A DNA stretch of 51,256 nt from Verrucomicrobiota bacterium (GTDB lineage: Bacteria > Chlamydiota > Chlamydiia > Chlamydiales > JAEYWL01). Below are positions 22,113-30,972 of the stretch, piece after piece. The notes under the pieces were generated by a model. It had not been told where the DNA came from, made no database searches, and saw only the letters and a list, made by a program, of their open reading frames with translations. Position 1 is the first letter of the stretch; each line of letters starts with the position of its first letter. The stretch covers positions 1-51,256 of the forward strand of contig JAEYWL010000068.1 of assembly GCA_023428915.1 (NCBI GenBank), written 5' to 3'. Position numbers and translations under genes: made by a program.

Positions 22113-23344
22113 ATATAGAAGTCGTTGCGATAGGAAATGAAATTGTAAATGGCCATGTCGTCAATAGCAACGCAGCTACCATTAGCCGCTTATTGCTTGA
22201 TGCCGGTTACAAGGTGCAGCGCCATACTTCATTGCCGGATGATTTCAACTTACTTAAAAATGGATTGCAGGAGGCTTTAGAGCGGAGCCAGTTGGTCATT
22301 GCTACGGGAGGCTTAGGGCCGACTAGCGATGATTTCACGCGCGCAGTGATTTGCGAGTTATTTCAGACAAAGCTGGTGGTAAGGGAAGACATCAAAAGAA
22401 GATTGAATGCCCATTTCCACGGAAAACTGCTTTCGCTGGAAGATCAGTCATCGGTTCCGGAATCGGCTGAAATATTAGAAAATAGCTTAGGCACTGCGCA
22501 AGGGTTGATTTTAAAATATAAAGGCTCTGCCATTATTTTGCTTCCTGGCGTACCTATAGAGGTCGAGCACTTAGTGGCGGAGCAGCTGATTCCGTATTTA
22601 AAAGCTAATTTCCCCATCAAACATGCTTTTTCAAAAGAACTGCTGCATTTTTTTAATACGATAGAGTCCGAGATCGATCCTGTATTAAGGGAAGTGGAAA
22701 AGGAATATCCTGAAATATCTTTTGGCATTTACCCGCATTTAGGGTATGTGACAGTTGCTTTAAATGCTCTTATTTACTCCCCAAGACAGCAAGAGCGTTT
22801 TATTGCCGCCGGGGAATATTTTAAAAAGGTTTTTTCACATTTCTACCTGCCGATTGCTGCAGAGTCCTTAGAGCGGGAATTGCATGAAGAGCTGCGCAGG
22901 CAGGCAATAACGCTAGCATTAGCAGAATCCTGTACAGGCGGGTCGGTCTCGGCGCGTCTGACAGAATTTGCCGGGGCCTCAGCTTATTTTATGGGGTCGG
23001 TCGTATGCTATTCCAACTTTAGTAAAATGCATTTTCTTAATGTGAGCGGGCAAACGCTGGCGCAATTTGGAGCGGTTAGCCGGGAAACTGTTTTGGAGAT
23101 GGTACAAGGCGTGCAAGGCGCCTTCGGATCAGAGCTGGCTGGGGCCGTGACAGGCATTGCCGGCCCTGATGGAGGCGCTTCAGATAAGCCTGTAGGCACT
23201 GTCTGGTTGGCTGCAATGCAAAAAGGCGAAGAGCCGCATGCTTTTAAAATATTGGCAAGAGGAAATCGGAAAGCCATAATCCAAAAGGCGGGGAACTATC
23301 TGCTTTACACCTTCATCAAAAAGTTAAAGACCGGCCGCTTTTGA
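22109..23344 (+). CDS. cinA: CinA family protein (competence/damage-inducible; NMN deamidase type)
   Basis: Two-domain protein of 411 residues. The N-terminal MoaB/MogA-like domain (about 1-170) shows GNEIVNGHVVNSNAATISRL and ATGGLGPTSDDFTR, which in full-length CinA is associated with ADP-ribose or NAD pyrophosphatase activity. The C-terminal PncC domain (about 255-405) shows ALAESCTGG, SVVCYSN and GIAGPDGG, the NMN deamidase signature. It probably acts in pyridine-nucleotide recycling. Its start overlaps the beta-propeller gene by four bases. Its last 40 bases overlap the 3' end of the convergent minus-strand gene 23305-24072. Confidence 0.94.
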   Translation: MNIEVVAIGNEIVNGHVVNSNAATISRLLLDAGYKVQRHTSLPDDFNLLKNGLQEALERSQLVIATGGLGPTSDDFTRAVICELFQTKLVVREDIKRRLNAHFHGKLLSLEDQSSVPESAEILENSLGTAQGLILKYKGSAIILLPGVPIEVEHLVAEQLIPYLKANFPIKHAFSKELLHFFNTIESEIDPVLREVEKEYPEISFGIYPHLGYVTVALNALIYSPRQQERFIAAGEYFKKVFSHFYLPIAAESLERELHEELRRQAITLALAESCTGGSVSARLTEFAGASAYFMGSVVCYSNFSKMHFLNVSGQTLAQFGAVSRETVLEMVQGVQGAFGSELAGAVTGIAGPDGGASDKPVGTVWLAAMQKGEEPHAFKILARGNRKAIIQKAGNYLLYTFIKKLKTGRF

Positions 23345-24072
23345 GCCGGCAAATAGACTGCTTTTGCAAATGCGGTTGTCTTAAAGTCCTTTTCAAGTGT
23401 TTGGCAATAGTCGAACCAGTCATCTTTTAAGCCCTCAATAAAGCTGCATATCTTGTTAAGAAGATCTTCACGCTGGTCAATCACATAATAGATTTTTTTG
23501 GTAATGGTAAAGCCGATAGCCGCGTTAGCGAAATTACGGGCGCCATTAATGGCAATGGCTTGAAACAGAAGAGGAAAGTTCATTGCCATGATTGTCAGGG
23601 CAATGGAAACTATCCAGCTTGAGTAGATGCACAAATCAAGCAGGCGATTGGGGTTTTGGTGGATAGGCCGTGGATCTGGATGTTCGAGGGCTAAGTTAAT
23701 GAACATGATAGACCCGGTTAAGGAAAATACATTGGCCATATGGATAGCTCTGTAAGCAATCCCAGGGTTGAAAGTTGAAGGCAGGTGCTGGCAAATGCGG
23801 AGAAGGTCGAAACAAAAAAACAGATTGGCGAAAAAAGCGATCTTCATCCGTTTTTCAGCTAATTGGCCCTTTTCATGGGGGGTGCGAATGTTTCTAAGTT
23901 TTATGGTGCTCAATTCACTGATGTTTCCGGCGCAGCCAATCAAGCGAAGGGCTAAATCTGAGGCCGGATGTCCCTGTAATTTTTGATACAAGACAGAGCA
24001 GCTCTTAACAACCTTTGTAGCCTGGACGATTGGCTGGAATAAAAATTTGGTTGCTCTGTATAGGGGAAACAT
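23305..24072 (-). CDS. Putative bilobed-hydrophobic membrane protein, 255 aa
   Basis: No family recognised. Two hydrophobic regions are seen: about 110-150 (two short helices around SLTGSIMFINLALE) and about 165-215 (IYSSWIVSIALTIMAMNFPL with a second stretch after it). This bilobed pattern without a cleavable signal peptide is typical of chlamydial inclusion-membrane (Inc) proteins, so that is a hypothesis. The C-terminal 45 residues are charged and helical. It overlaps the 3' end of cinA by 40 bp in convergent orientation. The protein downstream on the same strand order (24182-24925) has similar size and layout and may be a distant paralogue. Confidence 0.68.
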   Translation of the reverse strand: MFPLYRATKFLFQPIVQATKVVKSCSVLYQKLQGHPASDLALRLIGCAGNISELSTIKLRNIRTPHEKGQLAEKRMKIAFFANLFFCFDLLRICQHLPSTFNPGIAYRAIHMANVFSLTGSIMFINLALEHPDPRPIHQNPNRLLDLCIYSSWIVSIALTIMAMNFPLLFQAIAINGARNFANAAIGFTITKKIYYVIDQREDLLNKICSFIEGLKDDWFDYCQTLEKDFKTTAFAKAVYLPAQKRPVFNFLMKV

Positions 24073-24181
24073 TTTTCAACCACTTTTGAAAAGGGTTCAC
24101 ATCAGCCAATCATGTTCAGTTTATGCGTTATACGATGGAGGAATATTGTTAAAATTATATTAAGACAAGAATAATACTTTA

Positions 24182-24925
24182 TCACCTTCTTAAACCCTGA
24201 TTGCTGCTTTCCAAGGGGCTTAGATATTGGCAACGCACCCTCTGACATTTGGCGATAGTATTTTTAATAACCGTCACGATTAATTGCCTATTGCGGATGG
24301 ACCAGATGGCTACTCCCATTGCCATAAAACCGATGCTGGCCATTCCTAATGTGTGCGCTGTGGAGAGTAAAAGGACGTCATTACTGGAAGGCTTAAGGTA
24401 GATTAAAATTTGAATGGCTAATGAAGCTGCTGTTGTGAGGTAGCTGAGCAGCTTAAAACTTTTTTCTGCAATTTTGTCATGACTGGCCCGGCACCATTTG
24501 ATTTGATGCCCCAGGGAGGAAGTTTGTGCTTTAGCCATTAAAGAAGCTCCAATAGTGCCGCAAACATTTGCAAAAAAACCAACAGGGCCGCTATGGGGAA
24601 TAATAGTTAAAGGTAAAGGTAAAAGTCTTAATGGAATGTAAGAAAAAATTTTAAATATCTGCATAAACAAGAACATGTTGGCAATTTTTTGAATTTTCCC
24701 GACTTGTTCGTAAACACTTTGGTTATTAACAGGATGAAACCAAAGAAAGGTTTTTGTTTTTAATTCTTCTGGATTCCTTAAGTAACAAAATAAGTTATAG
24801 ACACCATCTAAAGCTTGCATGCCTATTTGATAAGCTGTGCGATATTCAGCTACAGCAAATAAATTAGAGGCTGCTGCAAAAGTTTCTCTTACAGGTAAAG
24901 CTGTGAGGCTAGTTACAAAATCCAT
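24182..24925 (-). CDS. Putative bilobed-hydrophobic membrane protein, 247 aa
   Basis: No family recognised. Hydrophobic pairs occur at about 85-135 (MFLFMQIFKIFSYIPLRLLP, then VGFFANVCGTIGASLMA) and about 155-210 (LLSYLTTAASLAIQILIYL, then LGMASIGFMAMGVAIWSI). The ends are polar, with an Arg/Lys-rich C-terminus. The arrangement fits an Inc-like or other membrane-remodelling protein of this lineage. AGGA upstream supports the ATG at 24925. It lies 109 bp upstream of the similar-sized membrane gene on the same strand, so both may share a transcript. Confidence 0.7.
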   Translation of the reverse strand: MDFVTSLTALPVRETFAAASNLFAVAEYRTAYQIGMQALDGVYNLFCYLRNPEELKTKTFLWFHPVNNQSVYEQVGKIQKIANMFLFMQIFKIFSYIPLRLLPLPLTIIPHSGPVGFFANVCGTIGASLMAKAQTSSLGHQIKWCRASHDKIAEKSFKLLSYLTTAASLAIQILIYLKPSSNDVLLLSTAHTLGMASIGFMAMGVAIWSIRNRQLIVTVIKNTIAKCQRVRCQYLSPLESSNQGLRR

Positions 24926-25138
24926 GTTATCCTGAAATTAGATGGGTAAATTTTAAGGTCTAACTTCAATTTAGTCAATTTTTTGGCGTAGACTTTCCAG
25001 TCGCTACCTAATAAGGCGGCAATCAGGTTACGGCAGCAAAACTTTATAAAAAAGATTACTAAAGCGCAATAAACATTGCATCAGTTTGAAATATAATATT
25101 GATATCGGCTAATCTCGAAAAAAAATACTGGGTATTGT

Positions 25139-26323
25139 ATGGCTACGCAATTTGCGACAGGTATTATTAAGGGAAAAGACAGTTTTATTGTTGGACAGAA
25201 AGCTGCAGAATTGGCTTTAAAAAAGATGACTGTCAAGCCCGACATAGCTATAGTCTTCTGCTCCCCTGAATATCAGTATGTTTCTGCAATACTGGGGCTT
25301 AAAAGCATCGTTGGCGAGATACCTGTTGTCGGTTGTTCTTCAGCTGGAGAATTTACAGAGCAGCTTGTGACTAAGGGGGGCTTTGCCTGCGCCTTAATTG
25401 CCTCGGATACTCATAAGTTTTATTCAGGCATAGGTAAAGGCATTAAAAAAAACCAGGTGCAAACCCTTCAATATGCCACAAAAAATTTTCCTGCCCCGGA
25501 TTCTGTTTACAAGCATTCTTCTGTGATGATGTTTATTGATGGCATGATGGGAAGAGGAGAAGAAACCGTATTGGCTGCAGCCAGTTTATTAGGACCAAAT
25601 GTCAAATTTGCCGGGGGGGCGGCAGGCGATGACCTTAAGTTTAAAAACACTTCGGTGTTTTATAATGGGATTCCCTTTGACGATGCCGTTAGTTTATGTC
25701 TGATCCGTTCTAAAACACCGGTATGCATAGGTATAAAACATGGCCACACTCCGGTTACAGAACCGCTAAAGGTTACTAAGGTCGACGAAAGCATATTGCA
25801 AGAAATTGAAGGGAGGCCTGCTTGGGAAATCTGGAAGAATCAGCTAAAACCCTATGCAGAAAAAATGGGCTTGGATTTAAACAAACTCAAGCCTGAGCAA
25901 ATTCCAGAATTTATTTTAAAATTCCAAGCCGGATTAAAGATCGGCGAAGAATATAAATTGCGCTTTCCGCTTTCCATTAATGCAGACGGTACAATCAACT
26001 TCTCCTGCAATGTACCAGAAGGCAGTGTAATTAAAATTATGGATACTGACCATCAAAAACAGATCGATGCTGCCAGGCTAGCTGCCGAAGCGGCTTTAAA
26101 GCAGCTTCAGGGAAAGCCATTGGCTGGTGCGATTGTGTTTGACTGCTGTTGCCGTTCAGCCTTGCTAAAAGAAAAGTTTCCCCAAGCAATCGAAGCGATT
26201 AAAACTACTCTGGGCGATGTCCCATTAATCGGTGTCGAGACCTATGGAGAAATAGGCATGGAAGGTGGGCAGTTAAGCGGCTTCCATAATACAACTACTG
26301 TAGTGTTACTAATACCTGCATAA
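25139..26323 (+). CDS. FIST-domain sensory protein
   Basis: The protein consists of an N-terminal FIST_N domain (residues about 30-225; VGCSSAGEFTEQLVTKGGFA, KFAGGAAGDDLKFKNTSVFY) and a C-terminal FIST_C domain (about 226-375; FDCCCRSALLKEKFPQAIEA). FIST domains are found in signal-transduction proteins and are thought to sense small ligands such as amino acids, usually fused or adjacent to kinases or methyl-accepting proteins. Here it stands free, 394 residues, with no transmitter domain. The CCC cluster near residue 337 is notable. The next gene, a small 81-residue protein, is only 14 bp downstream and could be its output partner. The ribosome site of ATG 25139 is weak. Confidence 0.9.
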   Translation: MATQFATGIIKGKDSFIVGQKAAELALKKMTVKPDIAIVFCSPEYQYVSAILGLKSIVGEIPVVGCSSAGEFTEQLVTKGGFACALIASDTHKFYSGIGKGIKKNQVQTLQYATKNFPAPDSVYKHSSVMMFIDGMMGRGEETVLAAASLLGPNVKFAGGAAGDDLKFKNTSVFYNGIPFDDAVSLCLIRSKTPVCIGIKHGHTPVTEPLKVTKVDESILQEIEGRPAWEIWKNQLKPYAEKMGLDLNKLKPEQIPEFILKFQAGLKIGEEYKLRFPLSINADGTINFSCNVPEGSVIKIMDTDHQKQIDAARLAAEAALKQLQGKPLAGAIVFDCCCRSALLKEKFPQAIEAIKTTLGDVPLIGVETYGEIGMEGGQLSGFHNTTTVVLLIPA

Positions 26324-26337
26324 GCATTAAAACATAG

Positions 26338-26583
26338 ATGAATAAAGATAAAATTATAAAGATTCCTCTGAAAGAGTTTATTGACTGCTATGCACAGAGC
26401 CTTGGTCAAGAAGGTGCTGAAAAAATAGTCAAGGATGCTATCCGCCGTGTCGGTTATCCTTTGCAATACGAGTATACCAAAGAAGAGGCTATTAGGATCT
26501 TAGAGGAATTGCAAAAACAGCCTGGATTTGTCGGCATCATCGCCGGCATCCTTCTCTCCCGCACCTACATCCGCAACCAATAA
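26338..26583 (+). CDS. Small hypothetical protein next to FIST gene, 81 aa
   Basis: Soluble, basic small protein of no family I know. Two helix-rich parts: residues about 10-35 (FIDCYAQSLGQEGAEKIVKD) and 45-80 (YTKEEAIRILEELQKQPGFV, ending in a hydrophobic IIAGILLSRTYIR). It follows the FIST gene by 14 bp on the same strand and is almost certainly co-transcribed. The tight link suggests it works with the sensor. It could also be a degenerate remnant of a longer output domain. Confidence 0.65.
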   Translation: MNKDKIIKIPLKEFIDCYAQSLGQEGAEKIVKDAIRRVGYPLQYEYTKEEAIRILEELQKQPGFVGIIAGILLSRTYIRNQ

Positions 26584-26655
26584 AAACCTTTCTCCTTGCC
26601 TTATAAAATAAATCTATCTAAAATATTAATGGTTAAAATTTTAGAATTGGAATTT

Positions 26656-27516
26656 ATGCGGTTAGAAGATCTCACTTACGAATTACTAGACAGCGGTTCA
26701 GGCTACAAACTAGAAAAATTTGGCAACTACGTATTGCAACGCCCCGCTTCTCAGGCAGTTTGGCAGCCAAGCCTAAAAGAAGATGTTTGGCAGCGTGCAG
26801 ATGGCTGCTTTACGAGGGAGCCGGTAAACCGCTGGACCAAGCAAAACTTTCCTAGGGAATGGGTTATCGAGGTCAGCGGTGTTAAGTTTAAAATTGCCAG
26901 CACTGATTTTGGCCATCTCGGGATTTTTCCTGAGCAAGAAGAGTTCTGGTCTTGGCTGCAGCCGGTGCTGCAAAAAAGAAAGCAAATGACAGGGGAGGCG
27001 CCGCAGGTGTTAAACCTCTTTGCTTATTCCGGCGGTGTAACTTTGGCTGCAGCTAAAGCTGGAGCCAAAGTGTGTCATTTAGATGCCTCTAAGGGGATGG
27101 TGAGCTGGGCCCGAGAAAATGCCGCTTTGAATAATCTGCAAGAGGCTCCGATTCGCTGGATTGTCGATGATGTTTTGAAATTCTTAAAACGGGAGATTAG
27201 ACGGGGCCAGCAGTACGACGCTATTATTTTAGACCCCCCGACATTTGGCCGCGGCAGCCAGGGAGAGGTATTTAAGATTGAAGAAGCAATTATAGAATTG
27301 CTGCAGGATTGCTCAAGCTTGCTCAGCAACAATCCGCTATTTCTTATGCTGTCCTGCCATACTCCAGGATTCAGTCCAACTGTTTTGGAAAACTTGCTAG
27401 GTCAAATTTTGCCTAAGGGGAATGTTGTTTCCGGAGAAATGGTTCTAAGGGGTAAGCAAGCGCTGCCATTGCCAAGCGGGTGTTTTGCGCGATGGTCTGC
27501 AGGAGTTGAGCAATGA
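26656..27516 (+). CDS. Class I SAM-dependent methyltransferase, RlmI/RlmK-like
   Basis: Probable RNA (rRNA cytosine/guanine) methyltransferase of the COG1092-type family. The SAM-binding motif is NLFAYSGGVTLAAAKAGA, with acidic residue in HLDASKG, and the catalytic-side motif is LDPPTFGRG. The N-terminal PUA domain of true RlmI is missing; the frame begins with a short region (YELLDSGSGYKLEKFG) typical of the small subgroup. The frame extends to a TTG at 26596 and another ATG at 26629; I prefer the ATG at 26656, which follows GGAA and gives a family-like N-terminus. Its stop overlaps the next gene by four bases, making a three-gene RNA-modification operon. Confidence 0.85.
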   Translation: MRLEDLTYELLDSGSGYKLEKFGNYVLQRPASQAVWQPSLKEDVWQRADGCFTREPVNRWTKQNFPREWVIEVSGVKFKIASTDFGHLGIFPEQEEFWSWLQPVLQKRKQMTGEAPQVLNLFAYSGGVTLAAAKAGAKVCHLDASKGMVSWARENAALNNLQEAPIRWIVDDVLKFLKREIRRGQQYDAIILDPPTFGRGSQGEVFKIEEAIIELLQDCSSLLSNNPLFLMLSCHTPGFSPTVLENLLGQILPKGNVVSGEMVLRGKQALPLPSGCFARWSAGVEQ

Positions 27517-28352
27517 CGGCCAGCGACCTGCATATTACCAGTTTGCAAAATCCCAAAATTAAACAGGCTTTAAGTTTACGGGACCGTTCCGAGAGGGAAA
27601 AAACGGTGCAATGCTTAATAGAGGGCTATCGGGAAATCCTGCGCGCTGTAGAGGCAAATTTCCAGTTAAATCAGCTTTTTTACTGCCCTGAGCTCTTTTT
27701 AGGCGAAAATGAACCAGCCTTAATCCAAGCCATTAAAGCCAAAGGTGCTGCCGCTTATAGCTGCGAGCCCAATGTGTTTAAAAAAATTTCCTATCGGGAT
27801 CGTCCCGATGGATTGCTCGCGATTGGCATGCAGCAGCGGCTTTCATTGAAAGATCTGGAGAATACCATCCTTAAACCCGAAAAGCCGCCGTTCCTGGTCA
27901 TTGCCGAATCCATTGAAAAGCCTGGCAACCTCGGGACAATTTTGCGCTCTTCCGATGCCGTAGGAGCGGACGCTTTGATCGTATGCGATAAATGCACCGA
28001 CCTGTACAATCCCAACGTGGTAAGAGCTAGCGTAGGCACGCTTTTTACGGTGCCAACCGCTGAAGCCGGCAGCAGAGAGTGCTTGGACTGGTTAAAGCAG
28101 CAGGGGATTGCCATTTTAGCGGCAACGCCGGCTGCCGTCCATGAATATACAGAAGTTGATTTGACGAAGCCTGTCGCTATTGCATTGGGAACAGAACAAT
28201 ACGGCTTATCTAATGTGTGGATGAAGCATGCCGATTTGCAAGTGAAAATCCCCATGTGCGGAGCGGCAGATTCACTGAATGTCGCAATGGCTACCACTGT
28301 TTTATTATATGAAGTATTGAGGCAGCGCCGCAGTCAAGGAAAGGCTCCGTGA
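27513..28352 (+). CDS. TrmH/SpoU-family RNA 2'-O-methyltransferase
   Basis: SPOUT-class (trefoil-knot) 2'-O-ribose methyltransferase. An N-terminal L30e-like substrate-binding domain (about 10-105) is followed by the SpoU methylase domain with its three motifs: ESIEKPGNLGTILRSSDAVG (motif 1, about 131-150), ALGTEQYGLS (motif 2) and IPMCGAADSLNVAMA (motif 3). At 279 residues it resembles RlmB/TsnR-type rRNA enzymes; the exact nucleotide target cannot be read from the sequence. It overlaps the upstream methyltransferase (ATGA) and the downstream pseudouridine synthase (GTGA), so the three are translationally coupled. Confidence 0.93.
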   Translation: MTASDLHITSLQNPKIKQALSLRDRSEREKTVQCLIEGYREILRAVEANFQLNQLFYCPELFLGENEPALIQAIKAKGAAAYSCEPNVFKKISYRDRPDGLLAIGMQQRLSLKDLENTILKPEKPPFLVIAESIEKPGNLGTILRSSDAVGADALIVCDKCTDLYNPNVVRASVGTLFTVPTAEAGSRECLDWLKQQGIAILAATPAAVHEYTEVDLTKPVAIALGTEQYGLSNVWMKHADLQVKIPMCGAADSLNVAMATTVLLYEVLRQRRSQGKAP

Positions 28353-28984
28353 AGCAGCCAAACATCATTTACGAAGATAATCATCTGCTGGTAGCCGATA
28401 AGCCGGCCGGCTTATTAACCCAGCCTGCTCCTGACCAGTTAGAAAGCTTGGAAATGCGGGCCAAACAGTGGTTAAAAGAAAAACACCAAAAGCCTGGCAA
28501 TGTGTTTCTGCATGCAGTTCATCGCCTAGATAAACCGGTGAGCGGCCTTGTCCTTTTTGCTAAAACGAGCAAAGCGTTGGAGCGCTTAAACGCCTCTGTG
28601 CGCGCCAAAGAATTCCAAAAAACCTATATTGCCTTGGCAGAGGGTGAACTTGCAGGCAATGCAACTCTCGTCCACTATTTGCTTCATTCTGAGCACCATG
28701 CCCAGGTTGTAGCTAAAAACCACCCCCAAGCCAAAGAAGCGCGTCTGAGCTGCAAGCTGCTCGAATTGCGCCAGCACTGCTCGCTTATAGAAATCGATCT
28801 GGAAACCGGGCGGTATCATCAAATCCGGCTGCAGCTGTCGCATATAGGGCATCCTATAGTTGGAGACGCTAAATATGGCAGCCGCACCCTTTTTCAGGGA
28901 ATCGCCTTGCACCACACGCGTCTGCAAATTACTCATCCTGTAACCAAAGAACACCTAAGTTTCGATTCCCCGCCTCCTTTTTAG
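28349..28984 (+). CDS. RluA-family pseudouridine synthase
   Basis: RNA pseudouridine synthase. The catalytic Asp61 lies in the signature HRLDKPVSGLVLFAKT; the later motifs GRYHQIRLQLSHIGHPIVGD and KYG are present. At 211 residues it lacks the N-terminal S4 domain of RluC/RluD and is close to the short RluA/TruC type, which modify 23S rRNA or tRNA. The start is GTG at 28349, overlapping the previous stop (GTGA). It is the last gene of the RNA-modification trio. Confidence 0.93.
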   Translation: MKQPNIIYEDNHLLVADKPAGLLTQPAPDQLESLEMRAKQWLKEKHQKPGNVFLHAVHRLDKPVSGLVLFAKTSKALERLNASVRAKEFQKTYIALAEGELAGNATLVHYLLHSEHHAQVVAKNHPQAKEARLSCKLLELRQHCSLIEIDLETGRYHQIRLQLSHIGHPIVGDAKYGSRTLFQGIALHHTRLQITHPVTKEHLSFDSPPPF

Positions 28985-29027
28985 GTTTGTTGGGTTTTTA
29001 TATGATTTGTGTTACTCTATTTCTATT

Positions 29028-29870
29028 ATGAAAGGGATTATTGCATTAGACATAGACGGCACCAGCACTGCTGAATATCATCGTTTATCAAAAACGGTAG
29101 CGGCTTATTTTGAAGATTTAGCGCGGGCAGGCTGGAAATTGATTTTCATTACCGGCAGGCCATTTGCCTGGGGTGTTAAACCGTTGCGTGAATTGAATTG
29201 CCCCTATTTTTTAGCTGTGCAGAATGGGGCTTTGATTTTTGAAATGCCCGCTGAAAAAGTTATCCAGCGCCGGTATATCGATACTTCAGTTTTTCCTTTA
29301 GCCGAATCGGCCTGCAGCAATGAGCCCACGGACTATGTGATTTATGGCGGATACGAGCAGCAAGATGTGTGCTACTTTAGGCCGCAGCGTTTTTCCAAAC
29401 CCTTGTTAGCCTACTTGCGCCAGCGCATTGCAGAACTGCAAGAACACTGGATAGAGGTGGCCGACTATAATGACTTGCCTCTATCCAGCTTTCCTTCGAT
29501 TAAATGTTTCGGCGAGTACGCCTCTTTAGCTCGGATTCAGCAAAAATTAGACGGGAGCCGCCTCCATATGCCTATCATTAGCGACCCTCTTGGCGATGAA
29601 CACGCTTTTGTTGCCCAAGGAACCGATCCCTTTGCCACTAAAGGGGAGGCATTGCGCAGCTTTTCAACGCGATTTGATAAAAAAGCCCCTCTTATTATCG
29701 CAGCCGGCGATGATTTTAATGATATCAGCATGCTGAAAGCTGCTACTGTTAAAGTGGTTATGGCCACAGCCCCCCAAGAACTCTTGGCTATTGCCGATAT
29801 TGTGGCCCCGTCAGCTGCTCTTGATGGGATTATTGAAGGTTTAAATAGAGCTATAACATTTAAGCACTAG
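29028..29870 (+). CDS. HAD-superfamily (Cof/IIB-type) phosphatase
   Basis: Cytoplasmic phosphatase of the Cof-like HAD IIB group, usually acting on sugar or nucleotide phosphates. Motif I is DIDGT (residues 8-12, Asp nucleophile and general acid), motif II ITGRP, motif III a Lys in ATKGEALRSF, and motif IV GDDFNDISML. The alpha/beta cap lies between motifs II and III (about 70-200). I chose the ATG at 29028 rather than the GTG at 29007 because it puts motif I at the usual position; the ribosome site is weak. Length 280. It precedes folB by 6 bp, so an unassigned phosphatase step of folate synthesis (dihydroneopterin phosphate dephosphorylation) is a tempting but unproven role. Confidence 0.9.
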   Translation: MKGIIALDIDGTSTAEYHRLSKTVAAYFEDLARAGWKLIFITGRPFAWGVKPLRELNCPYFLAVQNGALIFEMPAEKVIQRRYIDTSVFPLAESACSNEPTDYVIYGGYEQQDVCYFRPQRFSKPLLAYLRQRIAELQEHWIEVADYNDLPLSSFPSIKCFGEYASLARIQQKLDGSRLHMPIISDPLGDEHAFVAQGTDPFATKGEALRSFSTRFDKKAPLIIAAGDDFNDISMLKAATVKVVMATAPQELLAIADIVAPSAALDGIIEGLNRAITFKH

Positions 29871-29876
29871 GAATCC

Positions 29877-30263
29877 ATGACCAGCCGCCCCCCGCATTTA
29901 GCTGTGATAGGCATTAAGCACCACCAGATTTCATCAATTATTGGAATCTATCCGCATGAGCGCGAGCAAGAGCAGCCTCTGTTTATTGACATTGAGGCCA
30001 CAGCGGATATTTCCGCTTGCCTGAACAGCAACCATATTGAAGATAGCGTGGATTACACAAAGCTGGCTGATTTGGCGACGCAATTGGCGCATGTAAAGAA
30101 GTATCTGCTATTGGAAGTATTTGCGTGGGAGTTAGCGGAAACTATATTGTTGAAATATCCTCAAGTAGTTGAAGTCGCTGTCCGGATAAAAAAACCCTTT
30201 GCTTTGCCTTCAGGAGAATATGCCTTTGTAGCTTACAGACAAAAACGCGGAGAAAGCCAATGA
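29877..30263 (+). CDS. folB: Dihydroneopterin aldolase
   Basis: Folate-pathway enzyme converting 7,8-dihydroneopterin to 6-hydroxymethyl-dihydropterin and glycolaldehyde. Family features are GIYPHEREQEQPLFID near residues 23-38 with the pterin-anchoring Glu, the SVDYTKLAD segment, and the catalytic Lys region VRIKKPFALP. The 128-residue length is normal. AGGAATCC before the ATG is a good ribosome site. It sits between a HAD phosphatase (6 bp) and an SDR gene (4-base ATGA overlap), which together could carry neighbouring pterin steps. Confidence 0.92.
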   Translation: MTSRPPHLAVIGIKHHQISSIIGIYPHEREQEQPLFIDIEATADISACLNSNHIEDSVDYTKLADLATQLAHVKKYLLLEVFAWELAETILLKYPQVVEVAVRIKKPFALPSGEYAFVAYRQKRGESQ

Positions 30264-30970
30264 GTTGGACGCTAATTACAGGAGCTGCAAAAGGGATTGG
30301 CAAGGCGATTGCGCAAACGCTGGCGCATGCCGGCTGGAATATCCTTATCCATTATAATACAAGCCGTATCGCCGCAGATGAGCTAGCCCGCCACTGCAAG
30401 GAGCTGGGTGTTCATGCCGCTATTATCCAAGGGGCATTTGATACTCCTGAGCAAGTAAAGCAGTTTATTGACACTTGCCAATCCAATTATCAGAACATTG
30501 AAAATGTGATCAATAATGTAGGGATATTTACCGTTGCTGCCGCCTCAAAAACACCTGCTGCAGAATGGGAGAAAATATTTCAAGTAAATCTGCATGCCCC
30601 CTTTGCCATATCGCAGGCTTTTTTGCCTTCAATCATACAGCATAAAGGCGCCATTATCAATTTAGGCATTTCAGGCATTGAATCGCACCGGCTGTTTACA
30701 CAAGCTGCCGCCTATATGTCGAGTAAGACAGCCTTGCTTACCCTTACCCGTTCCCTGGCCAAAGAGCTAGCCCCGCAGCAAGTGCGTGTCAATATGGTCT
30801 CCCCTGGCACTATGGAAAATTCCGTGCTGCTGGCCGACCCCTTAGCACTCCCTATGAATCGTCCCGGAAGTGTTTATGAAGTGGCGGAAGTCTTGAAATT
30901 TCTGCTGGACCCCAAAAATTCTTATATTACCGGTCAAAATATTGAAGTCGCCGGCGGCTTAGGATTATAA
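30260..30970 (+). CDS. Short-chain dehydrogenase/reductase, possible pterin reductase
   Basis: Classical SDR of 236 residues. Cofactor motif TGAAKGIG at 7-14, NNVG at 85-88, catalytic Ser138, Tyr152 and Lys156 (YMSSK), and a C-terminal GQNIEVAGGLGL typical of SDRs. The Asn-Thr-Ser-Arg stretch after the second strand (HYNTSRIAAD) suggests NADPH preference. The overlap with folB suggests a FolM-like dihydromonapterin/dihydrofolate reductase, but FolM and PTR1 have Arg where Lys11 stands, and FabG-like function is not excluded. Confidence 0.88.
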   Translation: MSWTLITGAAKGIGKAIAQTLAHAGWNILIHYNTSRIAADELARHCKELGVHAAIIQGAFDTPEQVKQFIDTCQSNYQNIENVINNVGIFTVAAASKTPAAEWEKIFQVNLHAPFAISQAFLPSIIQHKGAIINLGISGIESHRLFTQAAAYMSSKTALLTLTRSLAKELAPQQVRVNMVSPGTMENSVLLADPLALPMNRPGSVYEVAEVLKFLLDPKNSYITGQNIEVAGGLGL

Positions 30971-30972
30971 TC

